DNA from: Shimia sediminis
GTDB lineage: Bacteria; Pseudomonadota; Alphaproteobacteria; Rhodobacterales; Rhodobacteraceae
DNA: 64,000 nt
Assembly: GCF_003990645.1 (NCBI RefSeq)
Contig: NZ_RYZK01000002.1
Coordinates: forward strand, 248,001 to 312,000
Direction: 5' to 3'
In this document: in pieces, positions 18,574 to 27,453 of the stretch
How the letters are laid out: each line of letters starts with the position of its first letter
Position numbering within the stretch: the first letter of the stretch is position 1
Notes under the pieces: generated by a model
What the model saw: only the letters and a program-made list of their open reading frames with translations
What the model was told of the DNA's origin: nothing
Databases searched by the model: none
Made by a program: the position numbers and the translations under genes

Positions 18574-19154
18574 GCGACACCGGACTTTTGGTACTGGGGT
18601 TTGATACCTCGGCCCGTCATTGTGCGGCTGCCCTGATGCGTGGCGACACGGTTTTGGTGCAGCGCAGCGAAGAGATGGCGCGGGGTCAGGCCGAGCGGTT
18701 GATGCCGCTGCTGGAAGAGGTTCTGGCTGAAGCGGGCGTGACCTGGGATGATCTGAATGTGATCGGCGTAGGGGTCGGCCCCGGAAACTTCACCGGGATT
18801 CGCATTTCGGTCTCGGCGGCACGGGGGTTGGCGCTGGCGCTGGATGTCCCTGCGGTGGGGGTATCGAGTTTTGAGGCCACCTCGCTGGATATTGAGGGCC
18901 CGCATATCGCCGGGGTCGAGGCGCCGCGAGGACAGGTTTACACCTGCCCGCCCGGTGGCACGCCCAGTCTGGAGCCCGAGGCCCCGACCGATGGCCCAAG
19001 GCTTGTTCTGCCGCCGGACCCTGACAGGTTGGCCGTAAATATCGCCCGAGTCGCGGCGACCCGACGCGAAAAAACAGCGCGCCCGGCGCCGCTGTACATC
19101 AAGGCCGCGGACGCTGCGCCACCGCGCGATCCCGCGCCCGTGATCCTGTCATGA
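18570..19154 (+). CDS. tsaB: tRNA threonylcarbamoyladenosine biosynthesis protein TsaB
   Basis: A 194-residue actin-like ATPase-fold protein, partner of TsaD in making t6A37 on ANN-decoding tRNAs. Diagnostic parts are LGFDTSARHCAAAL at the start and VGPGNFTGIRISVSAARGLA near residue 70. It overlaps the GFA gene at one end and rimI at the other by ATGA, the standard tsaB-rimI pairing. Length is slightly short of the E. coli protein (231), which is common in alphaproteobacteria. Confidence 0.94.
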   Translation: MSDTGLLVLGFDTSARHCAAALMRGDTVLVQRSEEMARGQAERLMPLLEEVLAEAGVTWDDLNVIGVGVGPGNFTGIRISVSAARGLALALDVPAVGVSSFEATSLDIEGPHIAGVEAPRGQVYTCPPGGTPSLEPEAPTDGPRLVLPPDPDRLAVNIARVAATRREKTARPAPLYIKAADAAPPRDPAPVILS

Positions 19155-19564
19155 CACCCGAGGCGCTGGCGGTGATCCATGCCGCCGCCTTTCCCGCATC
19201 GCGGGGATGGTCGGCAGAGGAATTCACAGCACTTTTGGCCTCATCCCATTGTTTTATGGTGTCTTTTCAAGACGCCTTTGCCCTGGGTCGTGTGATTGTG
19301 GACGAGGTCGAATTGATCACGATTGCCACCCATCCGAACCATCAGGGCCAGGGTCTGGGGCGTCGATGCCTGCAGGGTTTTCAGGGCGAGGCGCGTCGGC
19401 GCGGTGCAACCAGCGCCTTTCTGGAGGTGGCAGCGGACAACAGGCTGGCCATCCACCTTTACGAGTCGGAAGATTGGCACCGAACCGGCCTGCGCAAAGG
19501 GTATTACGCGCGCCCCTCGGGACCACCGGTGGATGCGGTGCTCATGCACAAATCACTGACCTAG
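19151..19564 (+). CDS. rimI: Ribosomal protein S18-alanine N-acetyltransferase (GNAT)
   Basis: A 137-residue GNAT acetyltransferase. Acetyl-CoA-binding motif A is visible as ITIATHPNHQGQGLGRRCLQ near residue 60, followed by AFLEVAADNRLAIHLYESEDW, which is the RimI-type pattern. It is the last gene of the Nfu-GFA-tsaB-rimI run, starting inside the tsaB stop codon. Only the tsaB context makes RimI more likely than a general GNAT. Confidence 0.88.
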   Translation: MTPEALAVIHAAAFPASRGWSAEEFTALLASSHCFMVSFQDAFALGRVIVDEVELITIATHPNHQGQGLGRRCLQGFQGEARRRGATSAFLEVAADNRLAIHLYESEDWHRTGLRKGYYARPSGPPVDAVLMHKSLT

Positions 19565-19725
19565 GGTCAGGCGCCGAAATCGCAGAATCCTGACCAAATC
19601 GTCAAATCTCCCTTGACCCTACCCTCTCTCTGCGGCCTTACTTGCAGATGATCTGACTGGATCAATGAGTCCGACGGGCCGGCATTAAGACCAAAAATGG
19701 CCCGGAAACCACTTGGGAGAGATAC

Positions 19726-20730
19726 ATGACCCTGATGAAGAAACTTCTCGGCGCTGCGGCTGCTGTGGCTGTCACTGCTGGCACGGCCTTTGCTGAACCG
19801 GCGCTGATTTTCGACCTTGGCGGCAAGTTCGACAAATCGTTCAACGAAGCAGCCTTTAACGGTGCCACACGTTGGGCCGGTGAGTTTGGCAAGTCGTTCC
19901 TGGAAATCGAACTGCAGTCGGAAGCCCAGCGCGAACAGGCGCTGCGCCGTTTCGCCGAAGCGGGCGCCAACCCGGTGATCACCACCGGCTTTGCCTTTGC
20001 CACGCCGGTTGAGGCTGTGGCCCCGGATTACCCGGACACCAAGTTCGTCAACATTGACGGCTGGATGCCCGAAGTGCCGCCAAACGTGCAGCTGATCAAC
20101 TTTCAGGAGCACCAGGGGTCGTACCTGGTAGGTATGCTGGCGGCGATGGCGTCAAAAACCGGCACCGTTGGCTTTATCGGCGGTATGGATATTCCGCTGA
20201 TCCGTCACTTTGGCTGTGGCTATGCACAGGGTGCCAAGGCTGTGAACCCGGACATCAAAATCGTTGCCAACATGACCGGCACCACGCCGGCGGCCTGGAA
20301 CGATCCGGTGAAAGGTTCGGAGCTGACCAAGGCGCAGATCGCGCAAGGGGCTGACGTTGTTTATGCCGCTGCTGGTGGTACCGGCGTTGGCGTTCTGCAG
20401 ACCGCAGCCGACGAAGGTATCCTGTCGATCGGCGTGGACAGCAACCAGAACCACCTGCATTCGGGCAAGGTTCTGACCTCGATGCTGAAGCGCGTGGACG
20501 TCGCCGTTTACAACGCGATGAAGGATGGTGAAAACCTCGACACCGGTGGCTTCACCACCCTGGGTCTTGCCGAAGATGGTGTTGGCTGGGCGCTGGACGA
20601 GCACAACGAGTCGCTGATTTCGGCCGAGATGAAGCGTGACGTGAACAAAGCACGTGACGCCATTATCGCAGGCGATCTGGAAGTCACTGCTTACTACACC
20701 AACGACTCTTGCCCGGTTCACGAGTTTTAA
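19726..20730 (+). CDS. BMP family ABC transporter substrate-binding protein
   Basis: A 334-residue periplasmic binding protein of the BMP (Med/PnrA) family, most of whose characterised members bind purine nucleosides. The signal peptide ends AGTAFA before EPALIFDLGGKFDKSFNEAAF, the standard family opening. No lipobox is present, so it should be a soluble periplasmic protein. Downstream are an ABC ATPase and two permeases of the matching type, which supports a nucleoside-type importer. A strong stem-loop directly after the stop may allow higher expression of this gene than of the rest. Confidence 0.92.
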   Translation: MTLMKKLLGAAAAVAVTAGTAFAEPALIFDLGGKFDKSFNEAAFNGATRWAGEFGKSFLEIELQSEAQREQALRRFAEAGANPVITTGFAFATPVEAVAPDYPDTKFVNIDGWMPEVPPNVQLINFQEHQGSYLVGMLAAMASKTGTVGFIGGMDIPLIRHFGCGYAQGAKAVNPDIKIVANMTGTTPAAWNDPVKGSELTKAQIAQGADVVYAAAGGTGVGVLQTAADEGILSIGVDSNQNHLHSGKVLTSMLKRVDVAVYNAMKDGENLDTGGFTTLGLAEDGVGWALDEHNESLISAEMKRDVNKARDAIIAGDLEVTAYYTNDSCPVHEF

Positions 20731-20752
20731 TCAGAACCGAGTTTGAATAACG

Positions 20753-20779
20753 AGGGCCGTGCCATTGCGGCGCGGCCCT
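20753..20779 (+). terminator. Intercistronic stem-loop after the BMP binding protein
   Basis: An 11-bp stem AGGGCCGTGCC / GGCGCGGCCCT (one G-T pair) with a 5-base loop stands 22 bases after the stop. It is followed only by TTGCTGTTT, so it is a weak terminator or mRNA-stabilising element inside the operon. Such loops often separate binding-protein genes from membrane components. Confidence 0.65.
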
Positions 20780-20811
20780 TTGCTGTTTCGGCCCTCTGAT
20801 CAGGATTGCCC

Positions 20812-21171
20812 ATGCTAGACAAATACATAGAACCGTTTTTTGCCGCCTGGTGTGAACCTGATGCCGAGGCTCGTGCTGCCGCCTTGCGCGACGCGATTGG
20901 CGATACATTTACCTATTCCGACCCCATGTTCCCCAGACCGATGTCGGACGTTGGTGAACTGATCGACTATGTTTCGATGTTTTTAGACAGATCGCCGGGA
21001 AGCACTGTCCGGGTTGTAAACCTGAACCAGACAGGCCGCGCGTTCCTTGCCACGGTTGCGTTCGCGCCACCGGAAGGGGTGGAACAACAGGGCCAGTACT
21101 TTATTGAAATCGACGATGAATGCCGCCTGAGGCGGCTGGTCGGCTTTGTCGATCAGGGAGATTCTGCATGA
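20812..21171 (+). CDS. SnoaL/NTF2-like small protein
   Basis: A 119-residue cytoplasmic protein with a cone-shaped alpha+beta (NTF2/SnoaL) sequence pattern: an N-terminal helix MLDKYIEPFFAAW, then FTYSDPMF and the strands ATVAFAPPEG and QYFIEIDDECRLRRLVGF. Function is unknown; this fold hosts isomerases, hydratases and ligand binders. ATG 20812 was chosen over TTG 20806 because AGGA sits 8 bases before it. It lies between the binding protein and ATPase of a transporter operon and overlaps the ATPase gene by ATGA, so it is part of that operon. Confidence 0.7.
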   Translation: MLDKYIEPFFAAWCEPDAEARAAALRDAIGDTFTYSDPMFPRPMSDVGELIDYVSMFLDRSPGSTVRVVNLNQTGRAFLATVAFAPPEGVEQQGQYFIEIDDECRLRRLVGFVDQGDSA

Positions 21172-22760
21172 CCGCACCTGCCATCGAGCTCAAAGGTATC
21201 TCCAAGGCTTTTGGCCCTGTCCAGGCCAACAAGGATATCTCGATTTCTGTCCAGCCGGGTACGATCCACGGCATTATCGGAGAAAACGGCGCCGGGAAGT
21301 CGACGTTGATGTCGATCCTCTACGGTTTCTACAAGGCCGACAAAGGCGAGATATTTATCAAAGGTCAAAAGACCGCCATTCCCGACAGCCAGGCCGCGAT
21401 TGCCGCCGGGATTGGCATGGTATTCCAGCATTTCAAGCTGGTCGAAAACTTTACGGTTCTGGAAAACATCATCCTTGGGGCCGAGGACGGTGCATTGTTG
21501 CGCCCGTCGCTGGCCAAGGCGCGCAGCGAGCTGAAGCATCTGGCGCAGGAGTATGAGCTGAACATTGATCCGGATGCGGTGATCGAAAACCTGAGCGTCG
21601 GCCACCAGCAACGTGTCGAAATCCTCAAGGCGCTGTATCGGCGTGCCGAGATTCTGATCCTGGATGAACCGACGGGCGTGCTGACCCCGGCTGAGGCGGA
21701 TCAGCTGTTCCGCATTCTTGATCGCCTGCGGGAAGAAGGCAAAACCATTATCCTGATCACCCACAAGCTGCGTGAAATCATGGAAATCACCAACACGGTG
21801 AGTGTGATGCGCCGGGGCGAGATGACCGCGACGGTCAAAACCTCTGAGACCAGCCCGGAACATCTGGCCGAGCTGATGGTGGGCCGCAAGGTGTTGCTGC
21901 GTGTTGACAAGAAGCCCGCAACTCCGGGCGACGTCGTGCTGGAAGTCGAAGGGCTGCGGGTCATCGACGAAAAAGGGGTCGAGCGCGTCAAGGGCATCGA
22001 CCTTACCGTACGCAAGGGCGAGATACTGGGCATCGCGGGCGTTGCTGGCAATGGCCAGTCAGAGTTGCTGGAAGTGCTGGGCGGCTTTGCCGACGGCACC
22101 GGTACCATCCGCATGAATGGCGTGACCCTTCCACTGATGGGCAAGGGTGCGGACGGGCAATCGCGCCGTCATGCAGGCATCGCCCATGTGCCGGAAGACC
22201 GCCAGCGCGAAGGGTTGATCATGGAGTACACCGCGTGGGAGAACGTGGTGTTTGGCTATCACCTCGATCCCGAGTACCAGTCGGGTATCCTGATGGACAA
22301 CGCCGGGATTCAGGCGATTGCGCAGGAAAAGATGGACCGTTTCGACGTGCGTCCGCCACATCCCAAGCTGGCGGCCAAGAACTTTTCCGGCGGCAACCAG
22401 CAAAAGATCGTCCTGGCGCGCGAGATCGAGCGCAACCCGGACCTGTTGCTGATCGGCCAACCCACGCGCGGTGTCGATATCGGCGCCATCGAATTCATAC
22501 ACCAGCAGATCATTGCGCTGCGCGATCAGGGCAAGGCGATCCTGTTGGTGAGTGTGGAACTGGACGAAATCCTGTCGCTGAGCGACCGTATCGCGGTGAT
22601 GTTCGATGGGCACATCATGGGTGAACGCGTGCCCGACCAAACCAACGAGAAAGAGCTGGGCCTGCTGATGGCGGGCGTGACGCAGGAACCTGCGGCGGAT
22701 GCAGCCAAGGTCGTGGACCAACAATTTGCCTTGCAAGACGAAGAGCGGGGGGGCGCATAA
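21168..22760 (+). CDS. BMP/nucleoside-type ABC transporter ATP-binding protein (two domains)
   Basis: A 530-residue protein with two ABC domains. Domain 1 has Walker A GENGAGKST near residue 43, signature LSVGHQQR, and Walker B ILILDEPTG. Domain 2 has a degenerate Walker A GVAGNGQSE, signature FSGGNQQK, and LLIGQPTRGVD; such asymmetry is normal in sugar/nucleoside-type transporters. It couples ATP hydrolysis to import by the following two permeases. ATG 21168 overlaps the previous stop (ATGA). The family is that of YufO-type nucleoside importers. Confidence 0.93.
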   Translation: MTAPAIELKGISKAFGPVQANKDISISVQPGTIHGIIGENGAGKSTLMSILYGFYKADKGEIFIKGQKTAIPDSQAAIAAGIGMVFQHFKLVENFTVLENIILGAEDGALLRPSLAKARSELKHLAQEYELNIDPDAVIENLSVGHQQRVEILKALYRRAEILILDEPTGVLTPAEADQLFRILDRLREEGKTIILITHKLREIMEITNTVSVMRRGEMTATVKTSETSPEHLAELMVGRKVLLRVDKKPATPGDVVLEVEGLRVIDEKGVERVKGIDLTVRKGEILGIAGVAGNGQSELLEVLGGFADGTGTIRMNGVTLPLMGKGADGQSRRHAGIAHVPEDRQREGLIMEYTAWENVVFGYHLDPEYQSGILMDNAGIQAIAQEKMDRFDVRPPHPKLAAKNFSGGNQQKIVLAREIERNPDLLLIGQPTRGVDIGAIEFIHQQIIALRDQGKAILLVSVELDEILSLSDRIAVMFDGHIMGERVPDQTNEKELGLLMAGVTQEPAADAAKVVDQQFALQDEERGGA

Positions 22761-22761
22761 C

Positions 22762-23859
22762 ATGGAAAAGATGCCACATTGGGCGGATATCGTCCTGATC
22801 CCGCTGATCTCGCTGTTTCTGGCAGCCATCCTGTCAGCGCTGGTCATTCTGGCAATCGGAGAGAACCCCTGGGCGGCGTTCAAGCTGATGGTGGATGGCG
22901 CGCTGATGCGATCCTCCGGCTGGGGGTACACGCTCTATTACGCCACAAACTTCATGTTCACAGGGCTGGCCGTCGCCGTGGCGTTTCACGCGCGGATGTT
23001 CAACATCGGCGGCGAAGGTCAGGCGATGCTGGGGGGACTGGGCGTGGCCTATGTGTGCCTGTTCATCCCGTGGCCACATTGGTCGCTGGCGCTGATCGGG
23101 GCGAGCCTGGGGGCGGCCATGTTCGGGGCGCTCTGGGCGCTGATCCCGGCCTATCTGCAGGCCAAGCGCGGCAGCCATATCGTGATCACCACGATCATGT
23201 TCAACTTTATCGCCGCCGCAGTGCTGAACTATTTCCTGGTGAACGTGCTGCGCCCGCCTCGGTCCATGGACCCGGCGACCAAGACCTTTCCGGATGCCAC
23301 GCACCTGCCGTCGTTCCGCGACATGTTCTCGACCGCTGAGACCATCATGTTCCGCGGCGCGCCTGCGAACGTCACGTTCTTTATCGCGCTGGCGGCCTGC
23401 GTGCTGGTCTGGTTCCTGATCTGGCGCACCAAGCTGGGCTATGAAATCCGCGCCTTTGGGCATTCGGAAAGCGGCGCGAAATACGCCGGTATTTCACCGG
23501 TGCGGATCACCGTAATCTCGATGCTGATCTCGGGTGCTCTGGCGGGCCTGATGTCGGTCAACACCACCATGGGCGAAAGCGAGCGGCTGGTGCTGAACTC
23601 GACCGAGGGCGCAGGCTTTATCGGGATTGCCGTGGCGCTGATGGGGCGCAGCCATCCGTTTGGCGTATTCCTCGCCGCGATCCTGTTCGGCTTTCTCTAT
23701 CAGGGCGGTGCGGAACTGGCATTGTGGACGAATATTCCCCGCGAGTTGATCGTGGTCATTCAGGCGCTGGTGATCCTGTTCACCGGGGCGCTCGACAATA
23801 TGGTGCGCATGCCGCTTGAGAAACTGTTCCTCGCGTTGCGCAAGAAGGGAGACGCCTGA
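22762..23859 (+). CDS. BMP/nucleoside-type ABC transporter permease 1
   Basis: A 365-residue inner-membrane protein with about ten hydrophobic helices of the BPD_transp_2 (branched-chain amino acid/nucleoside permease) type. Marks include ALMRSSGWGYTLYYATNFMFTGLA and the cytoplasmic EAA-like region RAFGHSESGAKYAGISPVRITV. ATG 22762 starts one base after the ATPase stop, and its own TGA overlaps the start of permease 2 (TGATG). It forms the channel with permease 2. Confidence 0.92.
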   Translation: MEKMPHWADIVLIPLISLFLAAILSALVILAIGENPWAAFKLMVDGALMRSSGWGYTLYYATNFMFTGLAVAVAFHARMFNIGGEGQAMLGGLGVAYVCLFIPWPHWSLALIGASLGAAMFGALWALIPAYLQAKRGSHIVITTIMFNFIAAAVLNYFLVNVLRPPRSMDPATKTFPDATHLPSFRDMFSTAETIMFRGAPANVTFFIALAACVLVWFLIWRTKLGYEIRAFGHSESGAKYAGISPVRITVISMLISGALAGLMSVNTTMGESERLVLNSTEGAGFIGIAVALMGRSHPFGVFLAAILFGFLYQGGAELALWTNIPRELIVVIQALVILFTGALDNMVRMPLEKLFLALRKKGDA

Positions 23860-24827
23860 TGGATTTCCTGACCCTTCTGCAACTTTTGGACACCACGGTC
23901 CGGCTGGCCACGCCGCTTTTGCTGGCCTGTCTGGCGGGGCTATACTCTGAACGCGCCGGGATTTTCGACATCGGCCTGGAAGGCAAGATGCTGGCAGCGG
24001 CGTTTTTCTCGGCGGCTTTTGCCTATAGCACCGGGTCAGTCTGGCTGGGTTTGCTGGCAGGGGTCGGCGTCTCGCTGGTTTTGTCGGGCATACACGGGCT
24101 GGCCTCGATCACGTTCCGGGGCAATCAGCTGATCTCGGGGTTGGCGATCACCATGCTCGCGGGCGGTATGACCGTGCTGATCGCGCAGGACTGGTTCAAA
24201 CAGGGTGGCCGAACGCCACAGTTGGTGGGTGCTGCACGTTTTGAGCCGATCACCCTGCCCTTTGCCGAGAGCCTTCAGGGCGTGCCATTCTTTGGACCGC
24301 TGTATTACGAGCTGATTTCGGGTCACCCGATCCTGGTTTACATCGCCTTTGCGCTGGTGCCGATCACATGGTGGGTGCTGTTCCGCACCCGGTTCGGGCT
24401 GCGGCTGCGCGCCGTGGGCGAAAACCCGGCCTCGGTCGACACGGCCGGTGTTTCGGTGGTGGGCCTGCGCTATGCGGCGGTGATGATCTGTGGCGTACTC
24501 TGTGGTCTTGCCGGTGCCTATCTGGCCACCGCCCTGCAGGCCGGGTTCGTCAAGGATATGACCGCAGGCCGCGGCTATATCGCGCTGGCGGCTCTGATCT
24601 TTGCCAAATGGCGACCCTGGTATGCGCTATGGGCAACATTGTTGTTCGGTCTGTTCCAGGCGCTGGAACTGCGCCCCGACCTGATCGAGACCGTCATCGG
24701 GATCAAGGTGCAGGTACAGGTGCTGGGCGCGTTGCCCTATGTACTGACGGTTGTCATCCTCGCCGGGTTTGTCGGCAAGGCAATCCCGCCCCGCGCAGGT
24801 GGCGAGCCCTACGTCAAAGAGCGCTGA
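23859..24827 (+). CDS. BMP/nucleoside-type ABC transporter permease 2
   Basis: A 322-residue multi-pass permease paired with the previous one, as in other BMP-type importers. Signature segments are ERAGIFDIGLEGKMLAAAFF and the cytoplasmic loop RAVGENPASVDTAGVSV. The TGATG overlap with the upstream permease shows tight coupling. It ends the operon. A 10-bp stem-loop with a UUCG loop follows at 24834. Confidence 0.93.
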   Translation: MDFLTLLQLLDTTVRLATPLLLACLAGLYSERAGIFDIGLEGKMLAAAFFSAAFAYSTGSVWLGLLAGVGVSLVLSGIHGLASITFRGNQLISGLAITMLAGGMTVLIAQDWFKQGGRTPQLVGAARFEPITLPFAESLQGVPFFGPLYYELISGHPILVYIAFALVPITWWVLFRTRFGLRLRAVGENPASVDTAGVSVVGLRYAAVMICGVLCGLAGAYLATALQAGFVKDMTAGRGYIALAALIFAKWRPWYALWATLLFGLFQALELRPDLIETVIGIKVQVQVLGALPYVLTVVILAGFVGKAIPPRAGGEPYVKER

Positions 24828-24833
24828 TTCTGT

Positions 24834-24857
24834 TTCGGCAACCTTCGGGTTGCCGAA
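24834..24857 (+). terminator. UUCG-capped stem-loop at the end of the BMP transporter operon
   Basis: A perfect 10-bp stem TTCGGCAACC / GGTTGCCGAA with a TTCG tetraloop starts 6 bases after the permease stop. No T tract follows, so it may act with Rho or protect the mRNA 3' end. Confidence 0.7.
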
Positions 24858-24976
24858 CGCACCTTCTGAGCTATAGCCCCATGGGGTTAGGCGGGCCCAA
24901 GGGGTGTCTTAACTTCCTAAATGGTCTCCCGAAGCCAGTTTTCCGAGCTTTCTAAGTCCAAACGGTCCTTTTTCAG

Positions 24977-25018
24977 CTGTCCAGCCCGGTCGGACAGGTT
25001 GCAATGCTGCATTGCGAC
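24977..25018. promoter_or_regulatory. Two adjacent inverted repeats upstream of the TauE-like gene
   Basis: CTGTCC-N9-GGACAG (24977-24997) is followed directly by GTTGCAATG-CTG-CATTGCGAC (24998-25018, one mismatch). They end 5 bases before the ribosome site of the exporter gene, so they may be an operator or an mRNA structure controlling translation. No regulator is identified. Confidence 0.4.
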
Positions 25019-25033
25019 ACGCTAAAGGAGGAC

Positions 25034-25951
25034 ATGCAGATATACCTCCCGATTGCCGAAGTCTCCGTGAATGCCTTTCTCCTTCTGGGGCTGGGCGGAA
25101 TCGTGGGGATCCTGTCGGGAATGTTTGGTGTCGGCGGCGGCTTTCTGATGACGCCGCTTTTGTTCTTTATCGGCATCCCCCCCGCCGTGGCCGTTGCGAC
25201 CGAAGCCAACCAGATTGTCGCCTCGTCCTTCTCCGGCGTGTTAGCGCATCTCAGGCGAAAGACCGTCGATCTCAAGATGGGCGTGGTGCTGCTGATCGGG
25301 GGACTCGTCGGGGCAGCACTGGGGGTTTTGCTGTTCAACTACCTGAAATCGCTGGGCCAGGTCGATCTGTTGGTCAAGCTTTGCTATGTCGTATTCCTGG
25401 GCGTCATCGGCGGATTGATGTTCATCGAGAGCCTGAACGCCATCCGGCGCGCAAAACGCAACGCTCCGACCGGAAAACGCAAGAACCACAACTGGATTCA
25501 CGGGTTGCCGTTCAAGATGCGGTTCCGGGTTTCCGGCCTTTACATCTCGGTCATCCCACCGTTGCTGGTTGGTCTGTGCGTCGGTGTGCTGGCGGCGATC
25601 ATGGGCGTGGGCGGCGGTTTTATCATGGTGCCCGCGATGATCTATCTCTTGGGCATGCCGACCAAGGTTGTGGTTGGCACGTCGCTGTTCCAGATCATTT
25701 TTGTCACCGCCTTTACCACGCTGTTGCATGCCACAACGAACTACACGGTGGACATGGCGCTGGCGGTTTTGTTGCTGATAGGGGGCGTGATCGGCGCACA
25801 GATCGGCACACGCATTGGCACCCGTCTCAAGGCCGAACAGTTGCGCGTCCTGCTGGCGCTGATGGTGCTGGTGGTTTGCGGTAAACTGGCGCTGGATCTT
25901 CTGTTGATGCCAACCGAGCTGTATTCGCTTGGCGCGGCAGGAGGGCATTAA
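25034..25951 (+). CDS. TSUP (TauE/SafE) family anion exporter
   Basis: A 305-residue inner-membrane protein with about eight helices in two repeats. Each repeat has the family GVGGGF motif: FGVGGGFLMTP near residue 33 and MGVGGGFIMVP near 195. TauE/SafE proteins export sulfite, sulfoacetate or other small organic anions. The ATG at 25034 has AAAGGAGG directly upstream, so the longer frame from 25004 is rejected. The next gene starts 1 base after the stop. Two inverted repeats lie just upstream of the ribosome site. Confidence 0.9.
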   Translation: MQIYLPIAEVSVNAFLLLGLGGIVGILSGMFGVGGGFLMTPLLFFIGIPPAVAVATEANQIVASSFSGVLAHLRRKTVDLKMGVVLLIGGLVGAALGVLLFNYLKSLGQVDLLVKLCYVVFLGVIGGLMFIESLNAIRRAKRNAPTGKRKNHNWIHGLPFKMRFRVSGLYISVIPPLLVGLCVGVLAAIMGVGGGFIMVPAMIYLLGMPTKVVVGTSLFQIIFVTAFTTLLHATTNYTVDMALAVLLLIGGVIGAQIGTRIGTRLKAEQLRVLLALMVLVVCGKLALDLLLMPTELYSLGAAGGH

Positions 25952-25952
25952 G

Positions 25953-26717
25953 ATGATGGCACGTCTGTTCGCCCTGATCCTATTCCTCGCCAGCCCGCTG
26001 ATGGCGGAAGAGGTCGTGCTGGGCATGAGCCAGAACCGCATCGCCATCACCGCGAATTTCGATGGCTCGGAAATCCTGTTGTTCGGCGCTGTCAAACGCG
26101 AAGAACAGATTCAGTCTTCGCCGCCGCTTGAGGTTGTTGTGGCGATTTCCGGCCCCTCTCAGCCGGTCACAGTGCGCAAGAAGTCCAAAAAGCTGGGCAT
26201 TTGGGTCAACACCGAAAGCGTCGATGTCGATCTTGCCCCCAGCTTTTATGCCGTGGCCACCAGCGGTCCCTTTGACGAGATCATGAGCCATGTGGAAGAC
26301 CTGCGCCACAAGGTGTCTATCTCGCGGTTGATCCGTTCGGTCGGTGCTCCGATGGACGTACAGAACGCACAGCGGTTCTCGGACGCGGTGGTACGCATTC
26401 GCACTGACAACGGGCTGTATCAGATGCTGGAAGGCGCCGTGGATGTGGATCAGCAGACCCTATTCCGCACCTCGATCAAGCTGCCTGCGAACCTGACCGA
26501 AGGCGATTACTCTACCCGGATATTCCTCACCCGAGGTGGCGAGGTGGTGTCGCACTATGAAACCACCATCGACGTGCGCAAGGTTGGGTTGGAGCGTTGG
26601 CTTTTCAACCTGTCACGCCAACAGCCATTGGCCTATGGCTTCTTGTCGCTGGCCATTGCAATCATTGCAGGCTGGGGAGCTTCGGCAGCCTTCCAGTTCA
26701 TACGCCAGGGCGGGTAA
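25953..26717 (+). CDS. TIGR02186 family membrane-anchored protein
   Basis: A 254-residue protein with a signal peptide (MMARLFALILFLASPLMAEE) and one C-terminal membrane helix near residues 225-245, the rest being a periplasmic beta-rich domain. It resembles the TIGR02186 family, which I recall next to TSUP exporters in alphaproteobacteria; the function is unknown, perhaps a periplasmic accessory to the exporter. Start 25953 was chosen because AGGAGG lies 9-14 bases upstream; a second ATG is at 25956. It is coupled to the exporter gene by near-overlap. Confidence 0.75.
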   Translation: MMARLFALILFLASPLMAEEVVLGMSQNRIAITANFDGSEILLFGAVKREEQIQSSPPLEVVVAISGPSQPVTVRKKSKKLGIWVNTESVDVDLAPSFYAVATSGPFDEIMSHVEDLRHKVSISRLIRSVGAPMDVQNAQRFSDAVVRIRTDNGLYQMLEGAVDVDQQTLFRTSIKLPANLTEGDYSTRIFLTRGGEVVSHYETTIDVRKVGLERWLFNLSRQQPLAYGFLSLAIAIIAGWGASAAFQFIRQGG

Positions 26718-26724
26718 GTCGCGA

Positions 26725-27453
26725 TTATCCGCGCCCGATGTAAGGCATTTTTGTTGCCATCACGGTCATGAATTGCACATTCGACGTTAGCGGCATTTGC
26801 GCCATGTGCAGCACGGACCGCGCAGCGTCTTGTACATCCATTGTCGGGTTCGGTGGGCTGCCATCTGCGATCAGTCGGGCATTGAGATCGCGCACCATAT
26901 CGGTTTCCGCATTGCCGATGTCAATCTGACCGCAAGCAATGTCAAAGGCCCGCCCGTCGAGCGACAAAGTCCGCGTCATCCCGGTGATGGCATGCTTGGA
27001 CGTGGTGTAGCTGATCGACCCCGGACGCGGATTATGCGCCGAGAGCGAACCGTTGTTGATGATCCTGCCGCCCTGAGGCGACTGATGGCGCATCTGTTTA
27101 AAGGCCAGTTGCGCACAGATGAACATGCCCCGGATGTTGACGTTCAACACCTCTTCGAAGCTGTCCAGCGGCACCTCGTCAATCGGCCCCGGCACCCCAA
27201 ACATACCAGCGTTGTTGAACAGGGCATCAAGCCGTCCGGTGTGTTCGGCGAAACGGTCAAAGGCTTGGGCCATGGCCGCAGGGTCCGTGACATCGCCGGG
27301 CAGACAGATCGCGCGTTCGTGCCCATCGGCCACGGCCTGGAGCCTGTCCGCACGGCGCGCAATAAGGCCCACGGTCCAACCTGCATCCAGAAAAGCGCGC
27401 GCAGTGGCTTCGCCGATACCCGAGCTGGCCCCTGTGATGATGATGGATGTCAC
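26725..27453 (-). CDS. SDR family oxidoreductase
   Basis: A 242-residue classical short-chain dehydrogenase. The Rossmann motif TGASSGIG is at residues 7-14, followed by NNAG and a catalytic S...YxxxK set (NGSLSAH, then YTTSK). The RR near residue 33 after the second strand suggests NADP preference. It starts with GTG that overlaps the stop of the upstream helicase gene (GTGA). Substrate is unknown. It is the last gene of the minus-strand run that begins with the luxR/luxI locus. Confidence 0.88.
   Translation of the reverse strand: MTSIIITGASSGIGEATARAFLDAGWTVGLIARRADRLQAVADGHERAICLPGDVTDPAAMAQAFDRFAEHTGRLDALFNNAGMFGVPGPIDEVPLDSFEEVLNVNIRGMFICAQLAFKQMRHQSPQGGRIINNGSLSAHNPRPGSISYTTSKHAITGMTRTLSLDGRAFDIACGQIDIGNAETDMVRDLNARLIADGSPPNPTMDVQDAARSVLHMAQMPLTSNVQFMTVMATKMPYIGRG

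Noticed and set aside
19607-19660. Possible -35 TTGACC before the BMP binding protein
   Set aside because: No acceptable -10 lies at the right distance; the evidence is too weak to list.
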